A stretch of 23,103 nt of DNA. Source: Obelidium mucronatum (lineage: Eukaryota > Chytridiomycota > Chytridiomycetes > Chytridiales > Chytriomycetaceae). A program made the position numbers and the translations under genes. The notes beneath the pieces are model-generated. The model was not told the origin of the DNA, searched no databases, and saw only the letters and a program-made list of their open reading frames with translations. Positions 9,082-16,889 of this stretch are shown piece after piece (position 1 is the stretch's first letter; each line of letters opens with the position of its first letter). Location of the stretch: positions 1 through 23,103 of the forward strand of contig JAIVFH010000386.1 of the NCBI GenBank assembly GCA_025765595.1, read 5' to 3'.

Positions 9082-9882
9082 ATGCTTCCAACACTTGCCT
9101 TGTTACTGATCACATCTGCCATCCCCGGTAGTTCCGCCCTTCCACTCGCAGAAACCGCAGCCGCCGCCGCCACCACCACCATCACAAGCTGCCAAACCCC
9201 AACCCAAGCATCCCTCGCATTCCGCACCTTAGACTTCCCCACCCTCCAAGCTCTTAAATCGCAAAACCTCAAAGCAACCTTCTTCATTGACCCGCTTTGG
9301 ATCCGCGCCAACCCATACGTGGTCCAACAAGCCGTTGACCAAGGCCACAGCCTCGGCCTCGCGATTCCAGACGCAAAGTCCTTGGTCGCATCCCGTGTAT
9401 GCAACTGTGCCTATTCTGTTGATCAGACCGCTTTCGACGCTTACTTTGCGAACGCTGTCAAGCTATGGAACGAGGAAACCGGGTGGTTGAAGACTTCCTT
9501 GAGGGTTGTTTCCTTGACGTCGGAGCCCTATATTAACCAGATTGGGTCCCAGAACCGCGTCAACAGGTACGGAGAGTTGCAGAAGGCTATTGTTGCGAAA
9601 CAAGGGTTGAGTCCTGTTGTTGTTTCGTATGGGGCGGATGTTTCTGTTTTTGAGAATGCTGGGTTGCATCGTGTGGTGTTGTCTAATGTTTTGGATTCGT
9701 CGGCGTTTGTATTGAATGCGACGGCGCCGGTGGGGTCGGCTGGGGACGTGTTTTTGAATGGGCGGGTGAATGTAACGAGTTTGGAGGATGTCGTGGTTGT
9801 GAAGGCGGCGGCCGAGTTTCTTGGGTCTATTGGGAAGGAGGTTGTTGCTGCGGGTCAGTGTTTTGGGTTTGCAGCAAACTGA
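9082..9882 (+). CDS. Secreted CE4/NodB-like protein lacking the metal site, paralogue 4
   Basis: Single exon, 266 aa, with a signal peptide (MLPTLALLLITSAIPGSSA). Motifs: Cys37; LAFRTLDFPTLQAL at 45-58, replacing TFDDGP; LKATFFIDPLWIRANPYVV at 63-81; GHSLGLAIPD at 88-97 with the HxxxH lost; CNC at 107-109; WNEETGWLKTSLRVV; YINQI; GLSPVVVSYGADV; VVLSNVL; and the end QCFGFAAN. It is closest to paralogue 3, sharing ANPYVVQQA, the extra cysteines and QCFGFxAN. Base composition reverses inside the gene: 9181-9240 has 28 C and 6 G, while 9721-9780 has 9 C and 28 G. TATA box upstream; hairpin and AATAAA downstream. Likely a wall or secreted glycan-binding pseudoenzyme. Confidence 0.82.
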   Translation: MLPTLALLLITSAIPGSSALPLAETAAAAATTTITSCQTPTQASLAFRTLDFPTLQALKSQNLKATFFIDPLWIRANPYVVQQAVDQGHSLGLAIPDAKSLVASRVCNCAYSVDQTAFDAYFANAVKLWNEETGWLKTSLRVVSLTSEPYINQIGSQNRVNRYGELQKAIVAKQGLSPVVVSYGADVSVFENAGLHRVVLSNVLDSSAFVLNATAPVGSAGDVFLNGRVNVTSLEDVVVVKAAAEFLGSIGKEVVAAGQCFGFAAN

Positions 9883-9940
9883 TTTGGAAAAGTGCCTCGT
9901 TTTTGTTTTTCTTCTTTTCTTTTTTTAATCTTGTGAAAGC

Positions 9941-9974
9941 GCCGAATATTTTCGGCAAGCAATCTCCCAATAAA
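9941..9974 (+). terminator. 3' hairpin plus AATAAA of CE4-like paralogue 4
   Basis: Hairpin GCCGAA-TATT-TTCGGC (9941-9956) followed 12 nt later by AATAAA (9969-9974), about 60-90 nt after the stop. Confidence 0.5.
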
Positions 9975-9984
9975 AAATTTTTTC

Positions 9985-9990
9985 TATAAA
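9985..9990 (+). promoter_or_regulatory. TATA box of the serine-rich protein gene
   Basis: TATAAA 60 nt upstream of the ATG at 10045, overlapping the 3' end region of the preceding gene; a TTCTTCTTC pyrimidine stretch lies between. Confidence 0.45.
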
Positions 9991-10044
9991 AAGAAAAAAA
10001 AAGACAACAACCTAACGAACCGTCACTGTTTCTTCTTCTTCAAT

Positions 10045-10722
10045 ATGCAAAAACAGGAGCTGTTGACAAGAAGACCTTCTCTTCGCAGTCGTTCAAAACA
10101 CTCTACAACATCATCGTCAAAGTCCCAATTAGAACCATTGTGCCTACCTTCATCGTCTCAAGACACCTTGGCTGATTCATCTGATTCGATTCCCAGCTAT
10201 GCGTCGGTACCATGTGGCCGCAATACGATTGCTACTGCACGCATCCACACGCCAGCTATTGGGGTCTTCAAGGCGCCTCCTCTACGAGGAGCTCCCTTTA
10301 AAAGTGAATTGCGGTCGATTGAAGGGAGTTCCTCAACGAGTAGTAGTCTATCTTCGCTTTCAGATTGCAACGGCAGCAACAGCAGAAGTAGCAGCAGCAA
10401 CATGAACAGCGTATCATCAAGCCTTTCAAGCTTAAACAGAATCGGAAGTGGTTTATCAACGTTGAGAACAAGCAATGCTGCGGCAGCTGCTGCTGCAGTC
10501 AAGAAGAGGAACGGCCCACCATTCATGAATCAATCCGAGTCGTTGGAGGCAATCGCGCATGAAATCCAAATTCTCAAGATTGCAAAGGATAAAATGGGTG
10601 GTGGGGCAGTTCACGAGCGGAGTAGCAAGTTGGGGAGGACAGATTCTGACGAATGCTCGGTTGTCGATGTGTTTGGGTTAAAAGCGGAGCGTAGATCTGG
10701 AGTCGTTGTTGACCGCGAATAG
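10045..10722 (+). CDS. Serine-rich low-complexity protein, function unknown
   Basis: Single exon, 225 aa, no signal peptide and no membrane helix. Basic start (MQKQELLTRRPSLRSRSKH), then long Ser-rich stretches (STSSSLSSLS at about 97-106, NSRSSSSNMNSVSSSLSSL at about 111-129) and a run of seven alanines (about 145-151). A more ordered part, SLEAIAHEIQILKIAKDKM (about 165-183), could be a short amphipathic helix. It looks like a disordered, heavily phosphorylatable cytoplasmic or nuclear protein; I do not recognise a family. Convergent with the Sel1/F-box gene. AATAAA at 10823-10828. The coding call rests on one long open frame, a TATA box and a poly(A) signal. Confidence 0.6.
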   Translation: MQKQELLTRRPSLRSRSKHSTTSSSKSQLEPLCLPSSSQDTLADSSDSIPSYASVPCGRNTIATARIHTPAIGVFKAPPLRGAPFKSELRSIEGSSSTSSSLSSLSDCNGSNSRSSSSNMNSVSSSLSSLNRIGSGLSTLRTSNAAAAAAAVKKRNGPPFMNQSESLEAIAHEIQILKIAKDKMGGGAVHERSSKLGRTDSDECSVVDVFGLKAERRSGVVVDRE

Positions 10723-10822
10723 TTCACTCCATGTCATTCAGAATGAAAGAAAAAACATTGTTGTTTTGAATAAGCAGGCAGTCACGTTTTTCTTTGGTTC
10801 TCCCAATGCATCAGTATGTCGT

Positions 10823-10828
10823 AATAAA
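10823..10828 (+). terminator. AATAAA poly(A) signal of the serine-rich gene
   Basis: AATAAA about 100 nt after the stop; further AATAAA variants lie next to it in an A-rich stretch. Confidence 0.4.
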
Positions 10829-10937
10829 AATAAAAAAAATAAAAGAAATCCCCTATTCTTCTTGTTGCTGCGTGACCGGGCTTATTCCTATCTTTGATGT
10901 CAGCCAATCGTTAAAAAAAATAAAAAAAAGTGAACAC

Positions 10938-13152
10938 TCAACTCGTCATATAATGCTTAATCTTATCACATCGCGCTCTATCACTCGCATTGCACAAGTC
11001 ACACCATTTAGCATCGTCTATCCAAACAGCGACTCGCTTAATTCCAAAAGATTCCAGCATAATCTCTTTCGTTACACCGTGACTCAAAGTCCCGCGATTC
11101 CCTGATATTTTTAAAACTTGAGACACTTGAGATTGACTCAAAATCTGGTGGTCGTTTAGAAAAGAGAGGATGTGTAGAATGATTTCTGTGGGGAGATGTC
11201 CGATTGTTGCTGTTGTTGTTTTTGATGTTGTCTTGGCTGGGGATTTGAGCTTCAAGTTGTAGAATTCTTCGTCTTCGTCAGAGCTGATTGATAAACTATC
11301 ATCGTCCTCTTCATCATCTTCTTCATTGTTTTTCGTTTCCGCATCTTCTTCATCGTTATCGTCAATATCGGAATCGTCATCAAATAAAACACTCTGCAAA
11401 GCCTTGGACCGAGAAATTTCGCTGTTGAGAAAAGAAGTCGTAGGTGGGGACTTTGGAAACATCATAAATTCAGAGCTCTTGTTTGCATAGTACGACGGGC
11501 TAATGCTCATGGAACGCGACGGACTGGCGGAATCGTAACTCAAACCCAACTTTTCAAGAAGCTCTTCAGTTGCATCATCGTAATGGGGGAGGTATTTTGG
11601 AGAACCAATCCGTCTAATTGGTGAAGGATAAGAGGGGGAAATGCATAGCTGTGGTCTGTTGCGCCTTGAGATGGCAGCGGCTTTCTTGAGCGACAGCTTC
11701 TTCTCGGATGGAGACATGATTCGACCGGCAAGCAATGGTCGAGCCGCAACAAGAAGCTCCAAAGCGACTACTTCTGTGAGTCTGTTTTTGGCTTCCTTGG
11801 AGCCCTTTTTGGAGGCATTCCAATAGTGTTTTCGTGCAGCGGATCCACTGCGCTCCCCAAATACACCTATGCCGGCATCAAAACAAAGCGCAACGCTGAG
11901 AACCGATAGAATATGATTCTGCTCAGACGCCATCTTGAACCACATGAGCGCGACACTATCATCTCTCGCAACACCGAATCCATCGTGATAACAACGGGCC
12001 AAATTGTACATTGCATGCGGATGGCCGTTTCCAGCCGCAGTCTTGTAATACTGGACCGCCTTTTCTGGAGACTGTGTAACACCTACACCTTGTTCGTAGA
12101 AAATACCCAACACGTTCTGAGCATTGACGCTTCCAAAGACGCTTGCACGAATGTACCACTCGAAAGCTTGTCGTGCATCTTCGTCGACGGCGATGCCTCT
12201 TTCAAAGAGGGTTCCAATGTTGTAGATGGCGGCAGCGTCTTTTCGTTCGGCGGCGCGAATGTACCAACGGAGGCCGAGTGTTGGGGTTTTTGTTGTTCCG
12301 TGGCCTTCTGTGTAAAGGTTTCCGAGCATGTTCATGGCACCGGGGTGGCCTTGGACTGCAGCGCGGTGACACCAAATATAGGTGCTTGTGTTGTTTTTGG
12401 GGGCGCCGATTCCGTTGTAGTGGCAAAGACCGAGACAGAATTGGGCAGCGGGGTGGTTGTTGGTGGCAAGAATGTGGAGCCATGAGAGACTTGTGCTTGT
12501 GTCTGTGTCGGAAGTGGATTCCGAGAGGGCAGAGAGAGTATTGCGGTATTGCTCTGCAATTGTTTGGTTGATTTTAATGTTGGGTCGCCCGTGCATTTTG
12601 AGAAAGGCAAGGCGTGCTTGTGCAAAGGTGCAGTTCATTCCAGCCGCCAAGGTGTACAGCCTAGCGGGTCATGCATTCAGTTAGTTACTGCTAGTTGTAC
12701 TTGCACTAATACGCCAAGTACCTTTCCGCCTTTCTGTAGTCGGGCTCTGGCATGGCGGCCAGTGCAAACTCGTTGAAGAAGGCCACGACGGACACGGCAA
12801 TGGGCAGGCGTCTGTGCGGGGACACGTACGAAGCGTCTTCAAAGAGCAGCAGGGCGCGCTTCTCCAGCGCGGCAATCTCGGGGTCCGTCAAGCTCAGGGC
12901 GGGCGACGCGCCCGCAAACTGCGCCACCAGGCCGCTGGCGACCAGCGAAGGCGGGCCGCGCGCCGCCGGGACGCCGACGGGGCGCCGCTCGAGCAGCGCA
13001 GCGTCCGCGGTCGGGTCGACGGCGATGCGCGGCGCCCCGCTGTGGCTGCGCGCGAGCACGCAAGTCGCCCGCACAAACTGCGCAGCCGCACGGAAGCGCG
13101 CGAGTGCGGCGGCGGCGGCGGCGGGGCGGCGGCGGGGGCGCGGGCTGTCCAT
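10938..13152 (-). CDS. Sel1-like-repeat protein with C-terminal F-box
   Basis: Two exons, 13152-12722 and 12660-10938, with a 61-nt intron; phases agree (KAE-R-LYTLAAG), giving 717 aa. The GC-rich first exon encodes an Ala/Arg/Pro-rich start (MDSPRPRRRPAAAAAA). Residues about 210-420 hold Sel1-like repeats, for example GHPGAMNMLGNLYTEGHG and GNGHPHAMYNLARCYHDGFG. A Ser/Pro-rich part and a strongly acidic stretch (about 570-612) follow. The F-box lies at about 631-667 (HLPTEIILHILSFLNDHQIL), then VAVWIDDAKWCDLCNA. F-box proteins dock on Skp1 in SCF ubiquitin ligases; Sel1 repeats bind partners, so this may be a substrate receptor, which is inference. The F-box at the C-terminus is unusual. Another in-frame ATG at 13221 would add 23 residues and nearly touch the divergent Fpg gene. 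Confidence 0.82.
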
Positions 13153-13249
13153 GCGTCGATGCTGATGCGGCTGGTGAGTTGCAGAGAGAGGCTGGTGAAA
13201 CGAGTCTCGTTTCAACAGCAAAATCTAATCACTGAAATCTTGTACAGAA

Positions 13250-14884
13250 ATGGTAACTGTACCAGAGAGCATCAGAGAGGAGTACCAAAAGAGACCCGTG
13301 ACTAAAGCAACAACACCCACAGCCCGAGCTGCCTGAAGTCGAGCGCGCGCGCCGCCTGCTGCAGCGGCTGTGTGTGGGCCGCGTGTTCGAACGCATCACT
13401 GCCAACGATGACGCCATCGTGTTCGGCGGCGCAGCGGCAGCCCAGGAGTTTGCGGCGCACGCGGGCGGGCGGCGCGTGGTCGACACGTTCCGGCGCGGGA
13501 AGGTGTTTGGGCTGACGCTGGACACCCCGCCGCACTTAGTAATGCACTTTGGGATGACGGGAAACATCGTCGTCAAGGACGAAGACGCGACAATGAAGTA
13601 CAAGGACTTCAAGCAGGACACGGTCTTTCCACCGCGCTTCTGCAAGTTTGTGGCCGAGATGGACGATGGGACTCAGTTTGCCTTTGCCGACGGACGGCGG
13701 CTGGCACGGATCAAACTGCTCAACGATCCAATGAACGAGCCGCCAATCAGCGCCCTGGGTTTCGATCCGCTGCTGGATATGCCGCCGCTGGAGGAGTTTA
13801 GTCGCTTGATTCGAAAACGTACATTACCAATCAAGAATCTGCTACTGGACCAGTCCTTCTCAGCTGGAATAGGGAATTGGGTTGCTGATGAGGTACACCT
13901 TTAACTACTGGATGAATTCACACATTCTCAATCGCTTTCCCTTCAGGTTCTTTACCAAGCGAAAATACATCCAGGTCAATACACGCAAACACTTTTGGAC
14001 ACTGAAATAAGTAATCTTTACGACACTATTGTCTCTGTCATTAAAATTGCATGTGATGCAAATGCCGATTCGGAGTTGTTTCCGAAAACCTGGTTGTTTC
14101 ATTACAGGTTAGGATTCTCCATTGCCGAAGACAGTGTATTATGTTATCAAACGGAATTATATTTGTAGTATATCCAGTACATTTCACTAACCTCATTCCT
14201 ATCTGATTAATAGATGGTTCAAGGGAAAACGAGCAACAACAGAAGAAAAGGAGGAAAATGATACTAAGAAAAAGGGGAAAGGAAAGAAGCAACCACCACC
14301 ACCTCCTTCTATGCCGGATGGAAATTTGATTGAGTTTGAAACCTTGGGTGGAAGGACGAGTGCGTTTGTTCCCGCCGTTCAAGTACTTCGGCCACTGGAC
14401 GAAGGCCAATCACCTGTCAAAAAGGCTAAAAAGAAGACTGTTGGTACTCCAAAGTCGGTGTCAAAGAAACGGCGGGATAAGGTATTTTAACATTTTGATT
14501 TCTGTCCCCAAAGATGAATATGCTTAATGTGTCCTTAATGTTGGCCAATTCCCATCTTTCTTCTCCTCTTCTTCCTCGTTTTCTTTCTCTTCCTCTTCCT
14601 GTTCTTCAGCATCTTCATGTTTCAACTTCTGGTCATTCCAATTCTCTTCTTTTTTCTCTAATATATACATTCTTCAGGAATCAGATAGTGAACGTGATGA
14701 AACAGAGGATGAAGAAGAGGATGAAGAAGAGGAACCAGCAAAACGTGCACCATCCAAGCGAAATGTAAGAACTCCGCTTGTGGTACACACCACTCCTACT
14801 CACTCACCTCAACAACAGAAGACAGAAACTAAAGAAGACGATGCTCCGTCGAAGCCAGCGCGGAAGCTTCGCGCTCGCAAATAA
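13250..14884 (+). CDS. Formamidopyrimidine-DNA glycosylase (Fpg/MutM family, zincless type)
   Basis: Bifunctional base-excision glycosylase/AP lyase for oxidised purines, acting in the nucleus or mitochondria. Exons: 13250-13252 (ATG only), 13323-13892, 13947-14107, 14214-14481, 14678-14764, 14819-14884; 384 aa. The first intron falls right after the start codon, so exon 2 opens with PELPEVERARR: Pro2 is the Schiff-base nucleophile and Glu3 its partner. Other marks: FRRGKVFG with Lys61 (equivalent of MutM Lys57), HFGMTGN, the helix-two-turn-helix DQSFSAGIGNWVADEVLYQA, and FETLGGRTSAFVP, the zincless finger of plant and fungal enzymes. There is no zinc-finger cysteine set. A Lys-rich and acidic tail follows, suited to nuclear import. 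Intron 14765-14818 is 54 nt, in frame and stop-free, so it might also be retained. AATAAA (14880-14885) overlaps the stop codon. Confidence 0.92.
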
Positions 14885-14885
14885 A
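14880..14885 (+). terminator. AATAAA overlapping the Fpg stop codon
   Basis: AATAAA includes the TAA stop at 14882-14884. If it is used, the 3' UTR is only about 15-25 nt long. Confidence 0.4.
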
Positions 14886-15345
14886 TTCTCTGAAATTCTC
14901 CGATGATTTTTCTTGTTTTTTTTTCCACCAACGCTTTTTTTTTCGTTTTTGCTGTGCCTTCCTGCCACCACTGAACAAACCCTACTGCCAAGGTGAGACG
15001 CTGGCCAGCACTGCGATACACATTGAACAATATGGAGAATATTGGTAGCTGGAGCTTTGGATGTTGGGATTGATTGTTTCGCAGGATACAGGTGTTTTGT
15101 GAGAAGTTGGCATGGCCACTTGCAGCCAGTGGCCACAGTGTTGGCTTTACTGGTAGTTCGAGATGCGATCTGCCAATCTACTCTCCCACGAGCATTTTGG
15201 AATTCAGATAATGGGAGAAAGCAGCAGCACTGCCAACGAAACCAAAGCCAATTTAAGCACTTTGTGGCACGACCCAACGCCACGTCCTCCCCTCGCCCAA
15301 GCGATTCTAACTCCGCTCTCGCCTTTGAAAAAAAAACACCAATAG
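14885..15345. other. Intergenic region, promoter of the zinc-finger gene
   Basis: No gene supported on either strand. Contains T-rich sequence just after Fpg, an 8-bp inverted repeat at 15113-15135 and a C-rich leader (about 15270-15320) before the ATG. Long minus-strand open frames across it are shadows of low-complexity DNA. Confidence 0.5.
15113..15135. promoter_or_regulatory. Inverted repeat upstream of the zinc-finger gene
   Basis: TGGCCACT, a 7-nt spacer, then AGTGGCCA: a perfect 8-bp inverted repeat about 210 bp upstream of the ATG. It could be a dimeric factor binding site; no factor is identified. Confidence 0.35.
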
Positions 15346-16689
15346 ATGCCTGCCGTTGCTGTTGTTGCCACAGTCCCCGTTGCCGAGTCGTCACTCAAGC
15401 GTCCCACTGCTGCTGTTGAAAACGACAGTCCATCAACTACCACCACTATCGCTACCACCACCAACAACAACACTTCGTCGTACTCTTCGGCTTTAGACAT
15501 TCTCTTTCATGCAACTCAACTTCATCCGGCAATCCCAAAGCTTGAAGTGACTGCACCATCATTGACCAGTGACGAACAAGCACTTGCTGCCGTCCTCATG
15601 TCTCCTGTATCCAATGATGAACCAGCACCTTTGCATCAAGTCGGAAATCCAGACGCGGCCATTGTTGCTGCTACTGCCGCTCCGTCTGCTGCTGCTTCAC
15701 GTAAGAGAGGCCGTCCTAGATCAAGCACAAACCCAGCAAAAATGCTTGTAGCCGCAGAGAATTTGATTGCATTGATGAGTGCAAATGGATCTGTTGATGA
15801 AACCCCTGACATGAACAATTGGAATGGGGAAGAGTTTGATGGTGGGGACTTGACGACTACGGACGACGCTGGCGACAGTGAGGATGATGACGATGACGAC
15901 AAGGATGCTGATTTTGTTGTTGCACGCAAATCAGCAGCGCCTGTTCTCAAGAAGAGACGTCTTAGTGGGTCTTCTTTGTCAGCGACAGGGTTGCGGCAGA
16001 CCCAGTCTCCTCTTCAAGGACAATGGGGTTTGGGGGATGGGGGTTTGGCGAAAGGGGAGGAAAATGCGGGCATGGTTGTCGGCGGGGACTCTGCTTCTCA
16101 CAATGAGATGTATTACCAGCAGCCGGGATCTAGCATGCCTCACCAAGGATACTTTCAGGGGTACGGGTACCAAGAACCAGCTCAGGAAGAAAATTCACAG
16201 CAGTACTATATCCCCACAGCAAACGACTCCACAGCCTCCAACTCCCCCAACAGCAGCTTTGATACTTCCTACAATCACCCAACTTCCGCTATATCCGCAA
16301 GAATTTCCAAACCAGGAAAACGGCTGCCATCACAACCAGTTATACCACCACAGCGAACAAACTCATCAACATCAAGCAACAACGACAGCACATCCAGTGC
16401 GAAACGGTACGAATGCGACCAATGCAACCGAACATTCAGCCGTCTCTTCAACTTGAAATCACACCTCCAAACCCACGATCCATCACGGACGAAAAGCTTC
16501 AGTTGTCAAGTCTGCGGCGTTGGGTTCTGTCGACAGCAGGATCTGATGCGGCATGGAACTGTGCATGATAAATCGAGGGTGATGGTTTGTCCAATGTGTC
16601 CGGGCAAGACTTTTAGTAGGAAAGATGCGTTGAGGAGGCATATTCGATTGAATGGGTGTTGTGATGTTTCATTGCTGGATTCAATGTAG
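15346..16689 (+). CDS. Crz1-like C2H2 zinc-finger transcription factor with an AT-hook
   Basis: Single exon, 447 aa. The C-terminus has three fingers: C357/C360/H373/H377 (FNLKSHLQTH), C387/C390/H403/H407 (CRQQDLMRHGTVH), and a third with C415/C418/H432 and Cys438 as the fourth ligand (FSRKDALRRHI). The NLKSH, DLxRH and DALxRH series matches calcineurin-responsive Crz1/Prz1 factors, which drive calcium and wall-stress genes. Upstream are SRKRGRPRS (118-126, AT-hook), an acidic run (173-188), KKRRL (202-206, possible nuclear signal) and Ser/Thr/Gln-rich disordered parts. I see no clean PxIxIT calcineurin docking motif, so regulation by calcineurin is not shown. Nearest alternative: another three-finger fungal C2H2 factor. 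Convergent with the nuclease gene. Confidence 0.8.
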   Translation: MPAVAVVATVPVAESSLKRPTAAVENDSPSTTTTIATTTNNNTSSYSSALDILFHATQLHPAIPKLEVTAPSLTSDEQALAAVLMSPVSNDEPAPLHQVGNPDAAIVAATAAPSAAASRKRGRPRSSTNPAKMLVAAENLIALMSANGSVDETPDMNNWNGEEFDGGDLTTTDDAGDSEDDDDDDKDADFVVARKSAAPVLKKRRLSGSSLSATGLRQTQSPLQGQWGLGDGGLAKGEENAGMVVGGDSASHNEMYYQQPGSSMPHQGYFQGYGYQEPAQEENSQQYYIPTANDSTASNSPNSSFDTSYNHPTSAISARISKPGKRLPSQPVIPPQRTNSSTSSNNDSTSSAKRYECDQCNRTFSRLFNLKSHLQTHDPSRTKSFSCQVCGVGFCRQQDLMRHGTVHDKSRVMVCPMCPGKTFSRKDALRRHIRLNGCCDVSLLDSM

Positions 16690-16868
16690 AAAACATGGCA
16701 GCTGACCTGTTTTTTTTTATTTTGGGGATTTTGGTCACTGCGTTTTTTTTTTCATTTTTTGGGAGGACTTTGCTACGTCCATTTTAAACGCGAGTATATT
16801 AGAGCAAGAAAAAAAAAATTGAAAAATAATAATATCCAAATGTCCTGTATTGTATACAAGTGTTTTGT

Positions 16869-16874
16869 TTTATT
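16869..16874 (-). terminator. AATAAA poly(A) signal of the EEP nuclease gene
   Basis: Plus-strand TTTATT reads AATAAA on the minus strand about 16 nt after the stop at 16890, implying a very short 3' UTR. Confidence 0.4.
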
Positions 16875-16889
16875 ATCTTCTTTTCAGGA

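Noticed and set aside
10197..10526. Minus-strand leucine-rich open frame antisense to the serine-rich gene
   Set aside because: Poly-Leu and poly-Ala readings come from reverse translation of Ser/Ala repeats; the plus-strand frame is longer and has TATA and AATAAA.
14804..15394. Long minus-strand open frame (196 codons) between Fpg and the zinc-finger gene
   Set aside because: It overlaps Fpg coding exons and simple T-rich DNA, has no recognisable domain and low-complexity composition.
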